This document shows, piece by piece, positions 49,927 through 57,392 of a stretch of DNA of 64,000 nt. The position numbers and the translations under genes are program-made. This stretch comes from Streptomyces venezuelae (GTDB lineage Bacteria > Actinomycetota > Actinomycetes > Streptomycetales > Streptomycetaceae): assembly GCF_008642335.1 (NCBI RefSeq), contig NZ_CP029191.1, forward strand, positions 2,170,001-2,234,000, given 5' to 3'. Numbering within the stretch: the stretch's first letter is position 1; every line of letters begins with the position of its first letter. Under the pieces are notes generated by a model that worked only from the letters and a program-made list of their open reading frames with translations, searched no databases and was not told the origin of the DNA.

Positions 49927-51003
49927 TCACGTCACTTCCGCGACCGGTATCCGGCGGAACGTGATCGTCTCGTACGCGCTGAAGTCACCGGTCTCGTAGA
50001 GCAGTCCGACCGTCGTGGCGTCGAGGCGGGTGAGGTCGGAGTAGGCCGCGGGGAGGCCGTCGACCGTATGGGCGACCTGCCAGGTCGTGCCGCCGTCCGT
50101 GGAGCGGCGCACGGTCATGAGCGCGCGGAAGCCCGGGTCGGCGGGGCCCGAGAAGAGGAGCACGTCGGGGTCGCGCAGCTGGAGGACACTGCCCTCGACG
50201 ACGGGGCCGGTGAGGCCCGCCTGGGGGCGGAAGGGCCTGGCCAGGGTGCGGCCGCCGTCGTGGGAGTGGGCGTCGCCGCGGGTGCCGGGGGCCGGGGAGT
50301 CGTTGCGGGTGTTGAAGTAGACGCGGCCGTCGGGGAGTTCGGCGGCGGTGGTCTCGTTCACGTTGATGTAGCCGTTGGTGTTGTCGTCGATGTAGCCGAT
50401 GCGCCAGGTCGCGCCGGCGTCGTCGCTGAGCAGGCAGTGCCCGCCGTTGTACTTCCCCTCGGTGCCGTCGTCCGCGCCGGAGGGCGGCAGGGAGTGGTTG
50501 GCGGGGACGAGCACCCGGCCCGTGCTGAGCTGCACGGCGTGCCCGGGTGTCGTGGCGTACCACCGCCAGTTCGCTCTCTTGACCTGCCCGGTGATCTCGC
50601 GGGGCGCGCTCCAGGTGAGGCCGTCGTCGTCGCTGTGCTGCACCCAGACGCGGCGTCCGGCCGCGGCGGAGACCTTCCCGCGCCGGATGGCGTCCTCGGT
50701 GGCCGCGGCGGCGTTCCTGACCTGGACGAGGAGGACGCGCCCGGTGTCGAGGACGACGGGGGCGGGGTTGCCCGCGAGGTCGGCGCCGTTCTTGCCGACG
50801 ATCTGGAGCGGGCCCCAGGTGCGGCCGCCGTCGGCGGAGCGCTTGAGGACGATGTCGATGTTGCCGAAGTCCTCCTGGGAGCCGACGCGGCCCTCGCAGA
50901 AGGCAAGGACGGTACCGGCGGCGCTGGTGACGACGGCGGGGATGCGGAAGCTCGCGTATCCCTCGCGGCCCGCGCGGAAGGGAACAGATGTCTCAGCGGT
51001 CAT
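49927..51003 (-). CDS. Exo-alpha-sialidase-like protein (GH33 fold), no signal peptide
   Basis: 358 aa, ATG 51003 after GGGAAGGGCGGGGG. Six-bladed propeller signs: YASFRIPAVV (FRIP arginine), and Asp-box repeats SADGGRTWGP, SDDDGLTWSA, SDDAGATWRI, SHDGGRTLAR and STDGGTTWQV. A Glu/Tyr near SYETITFRR completes a plausible active site. Unlike secreted sialidases it has no signal peptide, so it may act inside the cell on imported sialosides or on another sugar. Confidence 0.83.
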   Translation of the reverse strand: MTAETSVPFRAGREGYASFRIPAVVTSAAGTVLAFCEGRVGSQEDFGNIDIVLKRSADGGRTWGPLQIVGKNGADLAGNPAPVVLDTGRVLLVQVRNAAAATEDAIRRGKVSAAAGRRVWVQHSDDDGLTWSAPREITGQVKRANWRWYATTPGHAVQLSTGRVLVPANHSLPPSGADDGTEGKYNGGHCLLSDDAGATWRIGYIDDNTNGYINVNETTAAELPDGRVYFNTRNDSPAPGTRGDAHSHDGGRTLARPFRPQAGLTGPVVEGSVLQLRDPDVLLFSGPADPGFRALMTVRRSTDGGTTWQVAHTVDGLPAAYSDLTRLDATTVGLLYETGDFSAYETITFRRIPVAEVT

Positions 51004-51082
51004 CCCCCGCCCTTCCCCCGCGCGGGGGAATTCCGCGTGAACGCCCGGTGACGAGTGGCCCGTTGCCGGAGGATGCCACGCC

Positions 51083-51685
51083 ATGGACGCCGTACGGGTC
51101 GCGCTGCTGCGCGAAGTGCTCGCCGGGACCGAGTGGCTCGGCGCCACCCGCCGCTTCGCGGGGACGCTGCGGACCTCCGTCGTGCCGCACGGCGGCGGGC
51201 TGCTGCTCGTGGGCACGGCGGCGTACGAGCCGTGGCACCTGGCCGCGCACCTCGTCGACGAGGCGGCCTGGTCGGGCACGCCGGAGCTGACCCCGACGCT
51301 CGTGCGGCACCGGGTCCTCGCCACGGACCCCGCGCACCTGTCGACGGGGCTCGGCCGCATCGAGGCGGCCCGGCGCGGCGAGACGCTGCTCGTCGTGGCG
51401 CCGGACGCGCCGGACACGGAACTGCTCACGCGGGTGCACGACGCGCGGCGGGCCGGCGCGACGGTGCTCGCGCTCGACTCCGGCGACCGGGACCTGGCCG
51501 CGCTCTCGCACGAGGTCCTCGCCGTGCCCGACACACCGGAGCTCGACCTCGACACGGTCCAGCACCTGGTGAGCGCGGCGGCCGGGGAGAACGCGCTGCC
51601 CGAGGCGCGGGGCCGCAGACGGCTGCGCGACCGGCTCTCCCGGCTCGCCGACCAGCTGACGTCGCCGCCGCCGACGCGCTGGTGA
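51083..51685 (+). CDS. Conserved protein of unknown function
   Basis: 200 aa, ATG 51083. No domain recognised. Alpha/beta pattern with alternating hydrophobic strands (GGGLLLVGTAAYEPWHLAAHL, ETLLVVAPDAPDTELL, ATVLALDSGDRDLAAL) suggests a Rossmann-like fold resembling sugar-isomerase (SIS) or toprim-like architecture, without visible catalytic motif. Divergent from the sialidase gene; 60 bp before the MFS gene, with which it may be co-transcribed. Confidence 0.7.
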   Translation: MDAVRVALLREVLAGTEWLGATRRFAGTLRTSVVPHGGGLLLVGTAAYEPWHLAAHLVDEAAWSGTPELTPTLVRHRVLATDPAHLSTGLGRIEAARRGETLLVVAPDAPDTELLTRVHDARRAGATVLALDSGDRDLAALSHEVLAVPDTPELDLDTVQHLVSAAAGENALPEARGRRRLRDRLSRLADQLTSPPPTRW

Positions 51686-51745
51686 GCCCGGAGCGGGCGG
51701 AATTCAGTTGCTCACCGCACCGGTCTGCGCAGAGCATGACTCTTC

Positions 51746-53032
51746 GTGCCTCTCTCCGCGATACTGCCCGATCTCTCCCCCTGGCGCTCCACCCGCGACT
51801 TCCGGTTGCTGTGGGTGCAGGGGCTCGTCACCACGTTCGGCAGTTTCATGGCCCTGGTCGCCCTGCCGCTCCAGATCAAGGAGCTGACGGACTCACCGGT
51901 CGCGGTCGGCGCGATGGGCGCGGTCGAGCTGGTGCCGCTGATCGTCTTCGGGCTGTACGGCGGGGCGCTCGCCGACGCCGTGGACCGGCGCAAGGTGATC
52001 CTCCTGACCGAGGCGGGCCTCGGCCTCCTCGCCGCCGTCCTCCTGGTGAACGCGCTGCTGCCCGAGCCGCTGCTGTGGCCGCTCTACGTCGTGGCGGCCG
52101 GCGTCTCCGCGCTCGCCGGGCTGCAGCGGCCCGCCCTGGACTCCCTGATGGCGCGGATCGTGCCGCACGACCAGCTGACGGCGGCCGCCGCGCTGAACTC
52201 GCTGCGGTGGAACGTGGGCGCCATCGCCGCGCCGTCCCTCGCGGGCATCGTCGTCGCGTACGCGGGCCACGCCTCGGCGTACGGGATCACGGCCGTCTGC
52301 TTCGTGCTGTCTGTCGCGCTGTGCACCCGCCTCTCCCCCGCGCCCGCCGCGCACGACGCGGAGAAGCCGTCGCTGAAGGGGCTCGCGGAGGGCGCGCGCT
52401 ACGCGTGGTCGCGTCCCGTGCTGCTCGGTACGTACGCGATCGACATGGCGGCGATGTTCTTCGCCTTCCCCAACACGATCTTCCCGTTCCTCGCGGACGA
52501 CCTGGACGCGGAGTGGGCGCTCGGTCTGATGTACGCGGCCGGCGCGGTCGGCTCCCTCGTGTTCAGCCTCACCAGCGGATGGACGTCGCGGGTGCGGCGG
52601 CACGGGCTGCTCGTCGTGTTCGGCGCGGCGGGCTGGGGGCTCGCGATCACCGCGGCGGGCTGGCTCTCCAACATCTGGCTGGTGCTCGTCTGCCTCGCGT
52701 TCGCGGGCGCCGGGGACATGGCGAGCGGGCTCGGGCGCTCCACGATCTGGAACCAGACCATCCCGGACGAGCTGCGCGGGCGGCTCGCCGGGATCGAGGT
52801 CCTGTCGTACAGCGTGGGTCCGCAGCTCGGTCAGGTCCGCGCGGGCACGGCGGCGGGCTGGACCGGCACGCGGCCCGCGATCTGGTCGGGCGGCCTCGCC
52901 TGTCTGGCCTCGGTCGGCATCCTCGCGGCGGTGCTGCCGAAGCTCGTCTCGTACGACGCGACGACGGACCCGGACGCGCGGCGCCGCAGGGAACGGGGCG
53001 ACACCGGGGTTACGGAGCCGGTGGCCCCGTAA
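51746..53032 (+). CDS. MFS exporter (EntS/enterobactin-efflux-like, MFS_3)
   Basis: 428 aa, GTG 51746. About 12 membrane segments; opening RSTRDFRLLWVQGLVTTFGSFM, GALADAVDRRKVILLTEAG and LQRPALDSLMARIVPHDQL are typical of EntS-type MFS_3 proteins, which often export siderophores or peptides. There is no siderophore cluster here, so the cargo is open. The stop codon is followed directly by a Streptomyces intergenic repeat. Confidence 0.87.
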   Translation: MPLSAILPDLSPWRSTRDFRLLWVQGLVTTFGSFMALVALPLQIKELTDSPVAVGAMGAVELVPLIVFGLYGGALADAVDRRKVILLTEAGLGLLAAVLLVNALLPEPLLWPLYVVAAGVSALAGLQRPALDSLMARIVPHDQLTAAAALNSLRWNVGAIAAPSLAGIVVAYAGHASAYGITAVCFVLSVALCTRLSPAPAAHDAEKPSLKGLAEGARYAWSRPVLLGTYAIDMAAMFFAFPNTIFPFLADDLDAEWALGLMYAAGAVGSLVFSLTSGWTSRVRRHGLLVVFGAAGWGLAITAAGWLSNIWLVLVCLAFAGAGDMASGLGRSTIWNQTIPDELRGRLAGIEVLSYSVGPQLGQVRAGTAAGWTGTRPAIWSGGLACLASVGILAAVLPKLVSYDATTDPDARRRRERGDTGVTEPVAP

Positions 53033-53098
53033 GGGGCGCGGGGAACTGCGCGACCAGCCACCCCCGGCCCGCGGAGGCCCACCAGCCCCAGAAACCCC
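53033..53098. repeat. Interspersed repeat of GGGGCGCGGGGAACTGCGCG type
   Basis: Starts right after the MFS stop codon with GGGGCGCGGGGAACTGCGCG and CGACCAGCC. I know this motif as a very common 3'-intergenic repeat of Streptomyces chromosomes. It fills the gap to the convergent small gene and may act as a terminator. Confidence 0.65.
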
Positions 53099-53332
53099 CT
53101 ACGTGTCGCCGTCCCCTCCGCGCCCGGCGCCGTCATGCCACTTGGGATCGTTCTCCCACTCCAGATTCCGCTCCTGAGCGGTCTGCATCGCGTGTTCCGC
53201 CTCCTTGCGGGACGCGTAGGGCCCCATCCGGTCCTTGCCGGGACAGTCGGGACCCTCCTCGACCGTCCCGTGCTCCAGGCAGTAGAACCACTCGCCCGGC
53301 TTGCCGACTGTCCGCTTCTTGAACAGCGCCAT
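53099..53332 (-). CDS. Conserved 77-aa soluble protein with CLEH/CPGK motif
   Basis: ATG 53332 has AAGGAG 6 nt upstream. [39 protein letters not shown], then a helix [19 protein letters not shown] and acidic tail. Cys at two positions plus His may bind zinc. I recall similar short proteins next to map in Streptomyces; function unknown. Confidence 0.78.
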   Translation of the reverse strand: MALFKKRTVGKPGEWFYCLEHGTVEEGPDCPGKDRMGPYASRKEAEHAMQTAQERNLEWENDPKWHDGAGRGGDGDT

Positions 53333-53411
53333 GCCCCGCTCCTTCCGTCCCCGATCGGGTACCGCTCTCCGAGACCATGCTGCCCCACGACGGCTGGCTA
53401 GACTCGCTGGC

Positions 53412-54269
53412 ATGTCTGGCCAGTCACTGCTCGTCCCGGGGGAGCTCTCTCCCCACCGTTCCGTCCCCGGCAACATCCGGCGCCCGGAGTACGTGGGGAA
53501 ACCCGCGCCGACCCCGTACTCGGGACCCGAGGTGCAGACCCCCGAGACCATCGAGCTGATGCGTACCGCGGGGCGCATCGCCGCCCGCGCCATGGAAGAG
53601 GCCGCGAAGCACATCGCGCCGGGCGTGACCACCGATGAGCTGGACCGCGTCGCGCACGAGTACATGTGCGACCACGGGGCCTACCCCTCCACGCTCGGCT
53701 ACCGCGGCTTCCCGAAGTCGCTGTGCAGCTCGGTCAACGAGGTCATCTGCCACGGCATCCCGGACTCGACCGTCCTGAACGACGGCGACATCATCAACCT
53801 CGACGTGACGGCCTACATCGGCGGCGTGCACGGCGACAACAACGCCACGTACCTCGTGGGCGACGTCGACGACGAGTCGAGGCTGCTCGTCGAGCGGACC
53901 AAGGAGTCCCTCAACCGCGCCATCAAGGCCGTCAAGCCCGGCCGCCAGATCAACATCATCGGCCGGGTCATCGAGTCGTACGCCAAGCGCTTCGGGTACG
54001 GCGTGGTGCGCGACTTCACCGGCCACGGCATCAACACGTCCTTCCACTCCGGCCTGATCGTCCCGCACTACGACAGCCCGCACGCCACGACCGTCATCCA
54101 GCCCGGCATGACGTTCACGATCGAGCCGATGCTGACGCTCGGCACGTACGAGTACGACATGTGGGAGGACGGCTGGACCGTCGTCACCAAGGACAGGAAG
54201 CGCACCGCTCAGTTCGAGCACACGCTGGTGGTGACGGACACGGGGGCGGAAATCCTCACACTGCCCTGA
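53412..54269 (+). CDS. map: Methionine aminopeptidase, type I
   Basis: 285 aa. It has an N-terminal extension of about 35 residues typical of actinobacterial MapA-type ([19 protein letters not shown]), then the pita-bread domain: [20 protein letters not shown] (His), [19 protein letters not shown] (two Asp), [13 protein letters not shown] (His), FTIEPML (Glu) and QFEHTLVVT (Glu), the five metal ligands. Removes initiator Met from nascent proteins. ATG 53412 follows TAGACT (53399-53404) by 7 nt without ribosome site, suggesting a leaderless message. Confidence 0.96.
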   Translation: MSGQSLLVPGELSPHRSVPGNIRRPEYVGKPAPTPYSGPEVQTPETIELMRTAGRIAARAMEEAAKHIAPGVTTDELDRVAHEYMCDHGAYPSTLGYRGFPKSLCSSVNEVICHGIPDSTVLNDGDIINLDVTAYIGGVHGDNNATYLVGDVDDESRLLVERTKESLNRAIKAVKPGRQINIIGRVIESYAKRFGYGVVRDFTGHGINTSFHSGLIVPHYDSPHATTVIQPGMTFTIEPMLTLGTYEYDMWEDGWTVVTKDRKRTAQFEHTLVVTDTGAEILTLP

Positions 54270-54316
54270 GCCTTGCGGGCGGGTAGCGTTTTTACCGACA
54301 GGATGTCGGGAACCAG

Positions 54317-54345
54317 TTGACTTAGGTAAGCCTAACTTGCATGAT
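54317..54345 (+). promoter_or_regulatory. Iron-box-controlled promoter of haem oxygenase
   Basis: TTGACT (54317-54322) and CATGAT (54340-54345) are spaced 17 bp. Between them lies TTAGGTAAGCCTAA (54322-54335), which matches 14 of 19 positions of the DtxR/DmdR iron box as I remember it (TTAGGTTAGGCTAACCTAA). Repressor with Fe(II) would block the promoter. Confidence 0.7.
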
Positions 54346-54406
54346 CTGCAGAGGGCGCACCGGTTCCCGCCATTCCGTCAGTCCTCGGCTCCCCTGGAGG
54401 CACCGC

Positions 54407-55084
54407 ATGGTCACGCCGCACTCGCCGCTCACGCCCTTCTCGACGGTCATCCGTACCGCGTCCCACGAAGAGCACACCGAGGCGGAGACCTCGTCCTTCA
54501 TGAGCGACCTCCTCGGCGGCAGGCTCGGCGTCGACGCGTACACGCGGTACACGGAGCAGCTGTGGTTCGTCTACCGCGCCCTCGAGGACGGCGCCGAGGC
54601 GCTGCGCGAGGACCCCGTCGCGGGGCCCTTCATACGGCCCGAGCTGGCCCGCGTCGTCGAACTGGAGCGCGACCTCGCGCACCTGCGGGGCGCGGACTGG
54701 CGCACGGGCCTCGCCCCGCTGCCCGCCACGGAGGCGTACGCGGCCCGCGTCGCGGAGTGCGCCCGCACTTGGCCCGGCGGTTACGTCGCCCACCACTACA
54801 CGCGCTACCTGGGCGACCTCTCCGGCGGCCAGATCATCCGCGGCAGGGCCGAGCGCGCGTGGGGCTTCGACCGCAAGGGCGACGGCGTGCGGTTCTACGT
54901 CTTCGAGGGCATCTCCAACCCGGCCGCGTTCAAGCGGGGTTACCGCGAACTGCTCGACGGGATCGACGCGGTGGTCGCGGACGAGCTGGAGAGGAAGCGG
55001 ATGGTCGACGAGTGCAAGTTCGCTTTCGCTTTGAATACGGCGGTGTTCCGTGAGCTGGGGGACGAGTTTCCGCTGAGCGCCTGA
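54407..55084 (+). CDS. Biliverdin-producing haem oxygenase (HmuO-like)
   Basis: 225 aa, ATG 54407 with GGAGG upstream. Opens haem to biliverdin, CO and Fe(II). Proximal haem ligand is most likely His23 in HEEHTEAETSSFMSDLLGG, which aligns with HmuO; the distal-helix motif YLGDLSGGQIIRG (Gly-rich, residues about 146-158) is intact. Soluble and cytoplasmic. Preceded by an iron box, so expressed under iron starvation. Faces the haem-binding operon on the opposite strand. Confidence 0.95.
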   Translation: MVTPHSPLTPFSTVIRTASHEEHTEAETSSFMSDLLGGRLGVDAYTRYTEQLWFVYRALEDGAEALREDPVAGPFIRPELARVVELERDLAHLRGADWRTGLAPLPATEAYAARVAECARTWPGGYVAHHYTRYLGDLSGGQIIRGRAERAWGFDRKGDGVRFYVFEGISNPAAFKRGYRELLDGIDAVVADELERKRMVDECKFAFALNTAVFRELGDEFPLSA

Positions 55085-55097
55085 GCGGTGGGCGACT

Positions 55098-55150
55098 CGG
55101 GGGCTCTGCCCCCGGGCCCCTGCTCCTCAAACGCCGGAGGGGCTGAATTC
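55098..55150. repeat. Interspersed repeat with hairpin; overlaps 3' end of PhzF-like gene
   Basis: CGGGGGC-TCT-GCCCCCG hairpin (55098-55114), then GCTCCTCAAACGCCGGAGGG and GCTGAATT. I recognise it as another abundant Streptomyces intergenic repeat. It separates convergent genes and its right half encodes the last residues and stop of the PhzF-like protein. Confidence 0.75.
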
Positions 55151-55804
55151 CACGAGCCTTGCTCGTCCGCCCACCTCGATCACTTTCCCCGGGCCCGGTG
55201 CCGTCAGGAGTTGGGAGCCGCGGCCCTGCGTGATGTTGAGGGCGCGGCCCAGTTCGTGCGTGAGCAGGAGCGCCGCCGCGCCCGTCGCCTCGTCCTCGTC
55301 GATTCCGTCGTCCCGGCCGGGAAAGCCCCGTGCGCGCACCCGCCCCGCGGCCTCGTCCTGCCAGGCCCAGGCGTAGACCCACTCCCCCGGCGGCGGTACG
55401 TCGAGCGCGTCGACCTCGGCGGCCGTCCCGTACTGTCGCAGCGTCCTCGGTGGCGCCCACTCCGCGCGTGCCGTGATCCACGTGAACTCACCGTCCTGAC
55501 GCGCCGTCACCACCCCTGCCGACGTGACCAGTTCGGGCAGGTCGAGGAGCCACGCCGCGCCGACGCAGGGGTGGCCCGCGAAAGGCAGCCGGAGGGTGGG
55601 CGTGTAGATGTCGATGACGCCGCGTTCCGGGTCGTCGACGAAGACCGTCTCGCTGAAGCCGAACTTCCGCGCCAGCGCCTGGCGGTCCTCGCGGGCAGGG
55701 GTGCGGGCCCCGTCGCGCACGACACCGAGTTCGTTGCCGTGCCGACCGTCGGGCCCGCAGAAGACGCGTACTACGTCGAGTGGTTCAGTCACCCGGGCAT
55801 TCAA
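55127..55804 (-). CDS. PhzF-family epimerase/isomerase-like protein
   Basis: 225 aa, shorter than the usual 260-300. PhzF fold signs: DVVRVFCGPDGRHGNELGVV, KFGFSETVFV (catalytic Glu), LRLPFAGHPCVGAAWLL and AARVRARGFPGRDDGIDEDEATGA-type loop near the C-terminus. It lies 9 bp after the HtaA gene, so it belongs to that operon. ATG 55804 or GTG 55792 could start it; neither has a strong ribosome site. The C-terminal residues EFSPSGV come from the intergenic repeat. Substrate unknown. Confidence 0.82.
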   Translation of the reverse strand: MNARVTEPLDVVRVFCGPDGRHGNELGVVRDGARTPAREDRQALARKFGFSETVFVDDPERGVIDIYTPTLRLPFAGHPCVGAAWLLDLPELVTSAGVVTARQDGEFTWITARAEWAPPRTLRQYGTAAEVDALDVPPPGEWVYAWAWQDEAAGRVRARGFPGRDDGIDEDEATGAAALLLTHELGRALNITQGRGSQLLTAPGPGKVIEVGGRARLVEFSPSGV

Positions 55805-55813
55805 GCATCAGGG

Positions 55814-57334
55814 TCACACCGCTTCGGAACCCCGCCGCCGTCGCGCCGCGACCACCGCGCCCGCGCCCGCCGCCAGCGCCACGCCCGCCGCGCCGAGCAG
55901 CGCGGTGGAAGGGACGGAGGAGCCGGTGGCCGCGAGGGTGCCCGTGCCGCCGCCGACCGTGCCCCCGCCGCCGACCGAGCCGGAGCCCGTCGTGCCGGTG
56001 CCTGTCGTACCGGAACCTGTCGTGCCCGCGCCGCCCGTCTCTCCGTCGCCCGCCTTCGGGAGGGTCGCGCCCGCCTTGGCGGAGAGCGCGACCGTCACCG
56101 GGTCGAGCTTCTCGCCCGGCTGGTACGGGGAGCCCGTCGTGTCGTTGGCGAACTGCTTCGCGCCCGCCGCCGTGAGGGTCGCGGGCACCTTGGCGAGGTG
56201 CACGACGTCGTTCTTGGGCTTGTACGAGACGCCGGAGAGGTCGAGCGACGCGAACTTCACGTCGTTGTTCGTGCCCTTGGGCGTGGTGACGTCGGCGAGC
56301 AGCGTGCCCTTGGCGCCGTTCGCCCGCACCTTGAGGTCGCTGAACTTCATGTCGATGCCGTGCGCCTTGTACGTGAAGCGGACGCTGCCCTTGAAGGAGG
56401 CGTCGAGCTTCTTCCCTGCGGGATCCAGTTCCGCCGTGGCGTAAGGGAACTGGAAGCCGCTGGGAATCTTCTTCGCGCCGCCCGCGACGGCCGCCCCGCC
56501 GCCGGTGTCGATGTACTTGCGGAAGGACTCCTTCAGCCCCCAGGACAGCGAGCCGTCGACGACGCCCGCCGGGGTGGCGGGCTTGGTCGGCTTGGTGCGC
56601 TCTGGGCGCTCAGGGCGCTCGGAGGGCTTCGGGTGCTGGGGCGTCTCGGCGGGCTTCGACGGTTCGGCAGGCTTGGTGGGCTCGGTCGGCTTCTCGGGCA
56701 CGGGTGCGCCCGGCGTCACCGTGAGCGTGGCCGGGTCGAGCTTCTCGCCCTTCTCGTACATGCCGTTGAACGCCTTGGCGCCCTTCTCGGTGAGCGTCGT
56801 CGGTATGTCCTTGAAGACCATCGCGCCGCCTTCGCCCCCGCCGGGGCGGACCGCGCTCAGGTCGAGCTCAGCGAAGTCGATGTCGTTCTGCACGGCGCCG
56901 TTGAGGGTCACGTCGGCCCGGATCGCGCCGGTCTTCCCCTTGGTGCGGACCTTGATGTCCGCGATGCCGATGTCGAACTTGTGCAGCGTGGACGTGAAGC
57001 GGACGCTGCCCTTGAAGGCGGTGTCGGTGGCGTGGGTGCCGGTGTCGTACGTCCCCTTGCCGCCGGAGAACGTGAACACCCCGTTGCCCGCGGCCTGCGT
57101 GGCGCCGCCCTCGGCCTCGATCTTGCCGTGGGCCATGCCCACGACGTACTTGCGGAAGGACTCCTTCAGGCCCCACTGGAGCGTGCCGTCCTTCAGCTCC
57201 AGCTTCGGCGGGGCGGGCTTCTCGGCACCGTTTGCGTCGGCGGCCAGCGCGGGCAGCGTCAGGACGCTCGCGCCGAGGGCCACGGCGGTCGCGACGGCTG
57301 CCGCGAGGGTCAGGGGACGACGGGTGGCGGCCAT
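55814..57334 (-). CDS. Cell-wall-anchored haem-binding protein with two HtaA domains
   Basis: 506 aa, ATG 57334 after AGGAGA. Signal peptide ends near LPALAADA. Two HtaA domains, residues about 45-205 (DGTLQWGLKESFRKYVVG) and about 260-415 (DGSLSWGLKESFRKYIDTG), are separated by a Pro/Lys/Thr-rich linker with repeated KPTEPTKPAEPSKPAE units. The C-terminus has a Gly/Thr stalk, sortase-E-type motif LAATG, a membrane segment and RRRRG. It would bind haem at the wall and pass it to the HmuTUV importer. Confidence 0.93.
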   Translation of the reverse strand: MAATRRPLTLAAAVATAVALGASVLTLPALAADANGAEKPAPPKLELKDGTLQWGLKESFRKYVVGMAHGKIEAEGGATQAAGNGVFTFSGGKGTYDTGTHATDTAFKGSVRFTSTLHKFDIGIADIKVRTKGKTGAIRADVTLNGAVQNDIDFAELDLSAVRPGGGEGGAMVFKDIPTTLTEKGAKAFNGMYEKGEKLDPATLTVTPGAPVPEKPTEPTKPAEPSKPAETPQHPKPSERPERPERTKPTKPATPAGVVDGSLSWGLKESFRKYIDTGGGAAVAGGAKKIPSGFQFPYATAELDPAGKKLDASFKGSVRFTYKAHGIDMKFSDLKVRANGAKGTLLADVTTPKGTNNDVKFASLDLSGVSYKPKNDVVHLAKVPATLTAAGAKQFANDTTGSPYQPGEKLDPVTVALSAKAGATLPKAGDGETGGAGTTGSGTTGTGTTGSGSVGGGGTVGGGTGTLAATGSSVPSTALLGAAGVALAAGAGAVVAARRRRGSEAV

Positions 57335-57392
57335 GATCAGGCTTCTCCTAGAGAGAGGGGGAGTGGGAGTGCCGGGAGGGGCAGCTGAGGGG

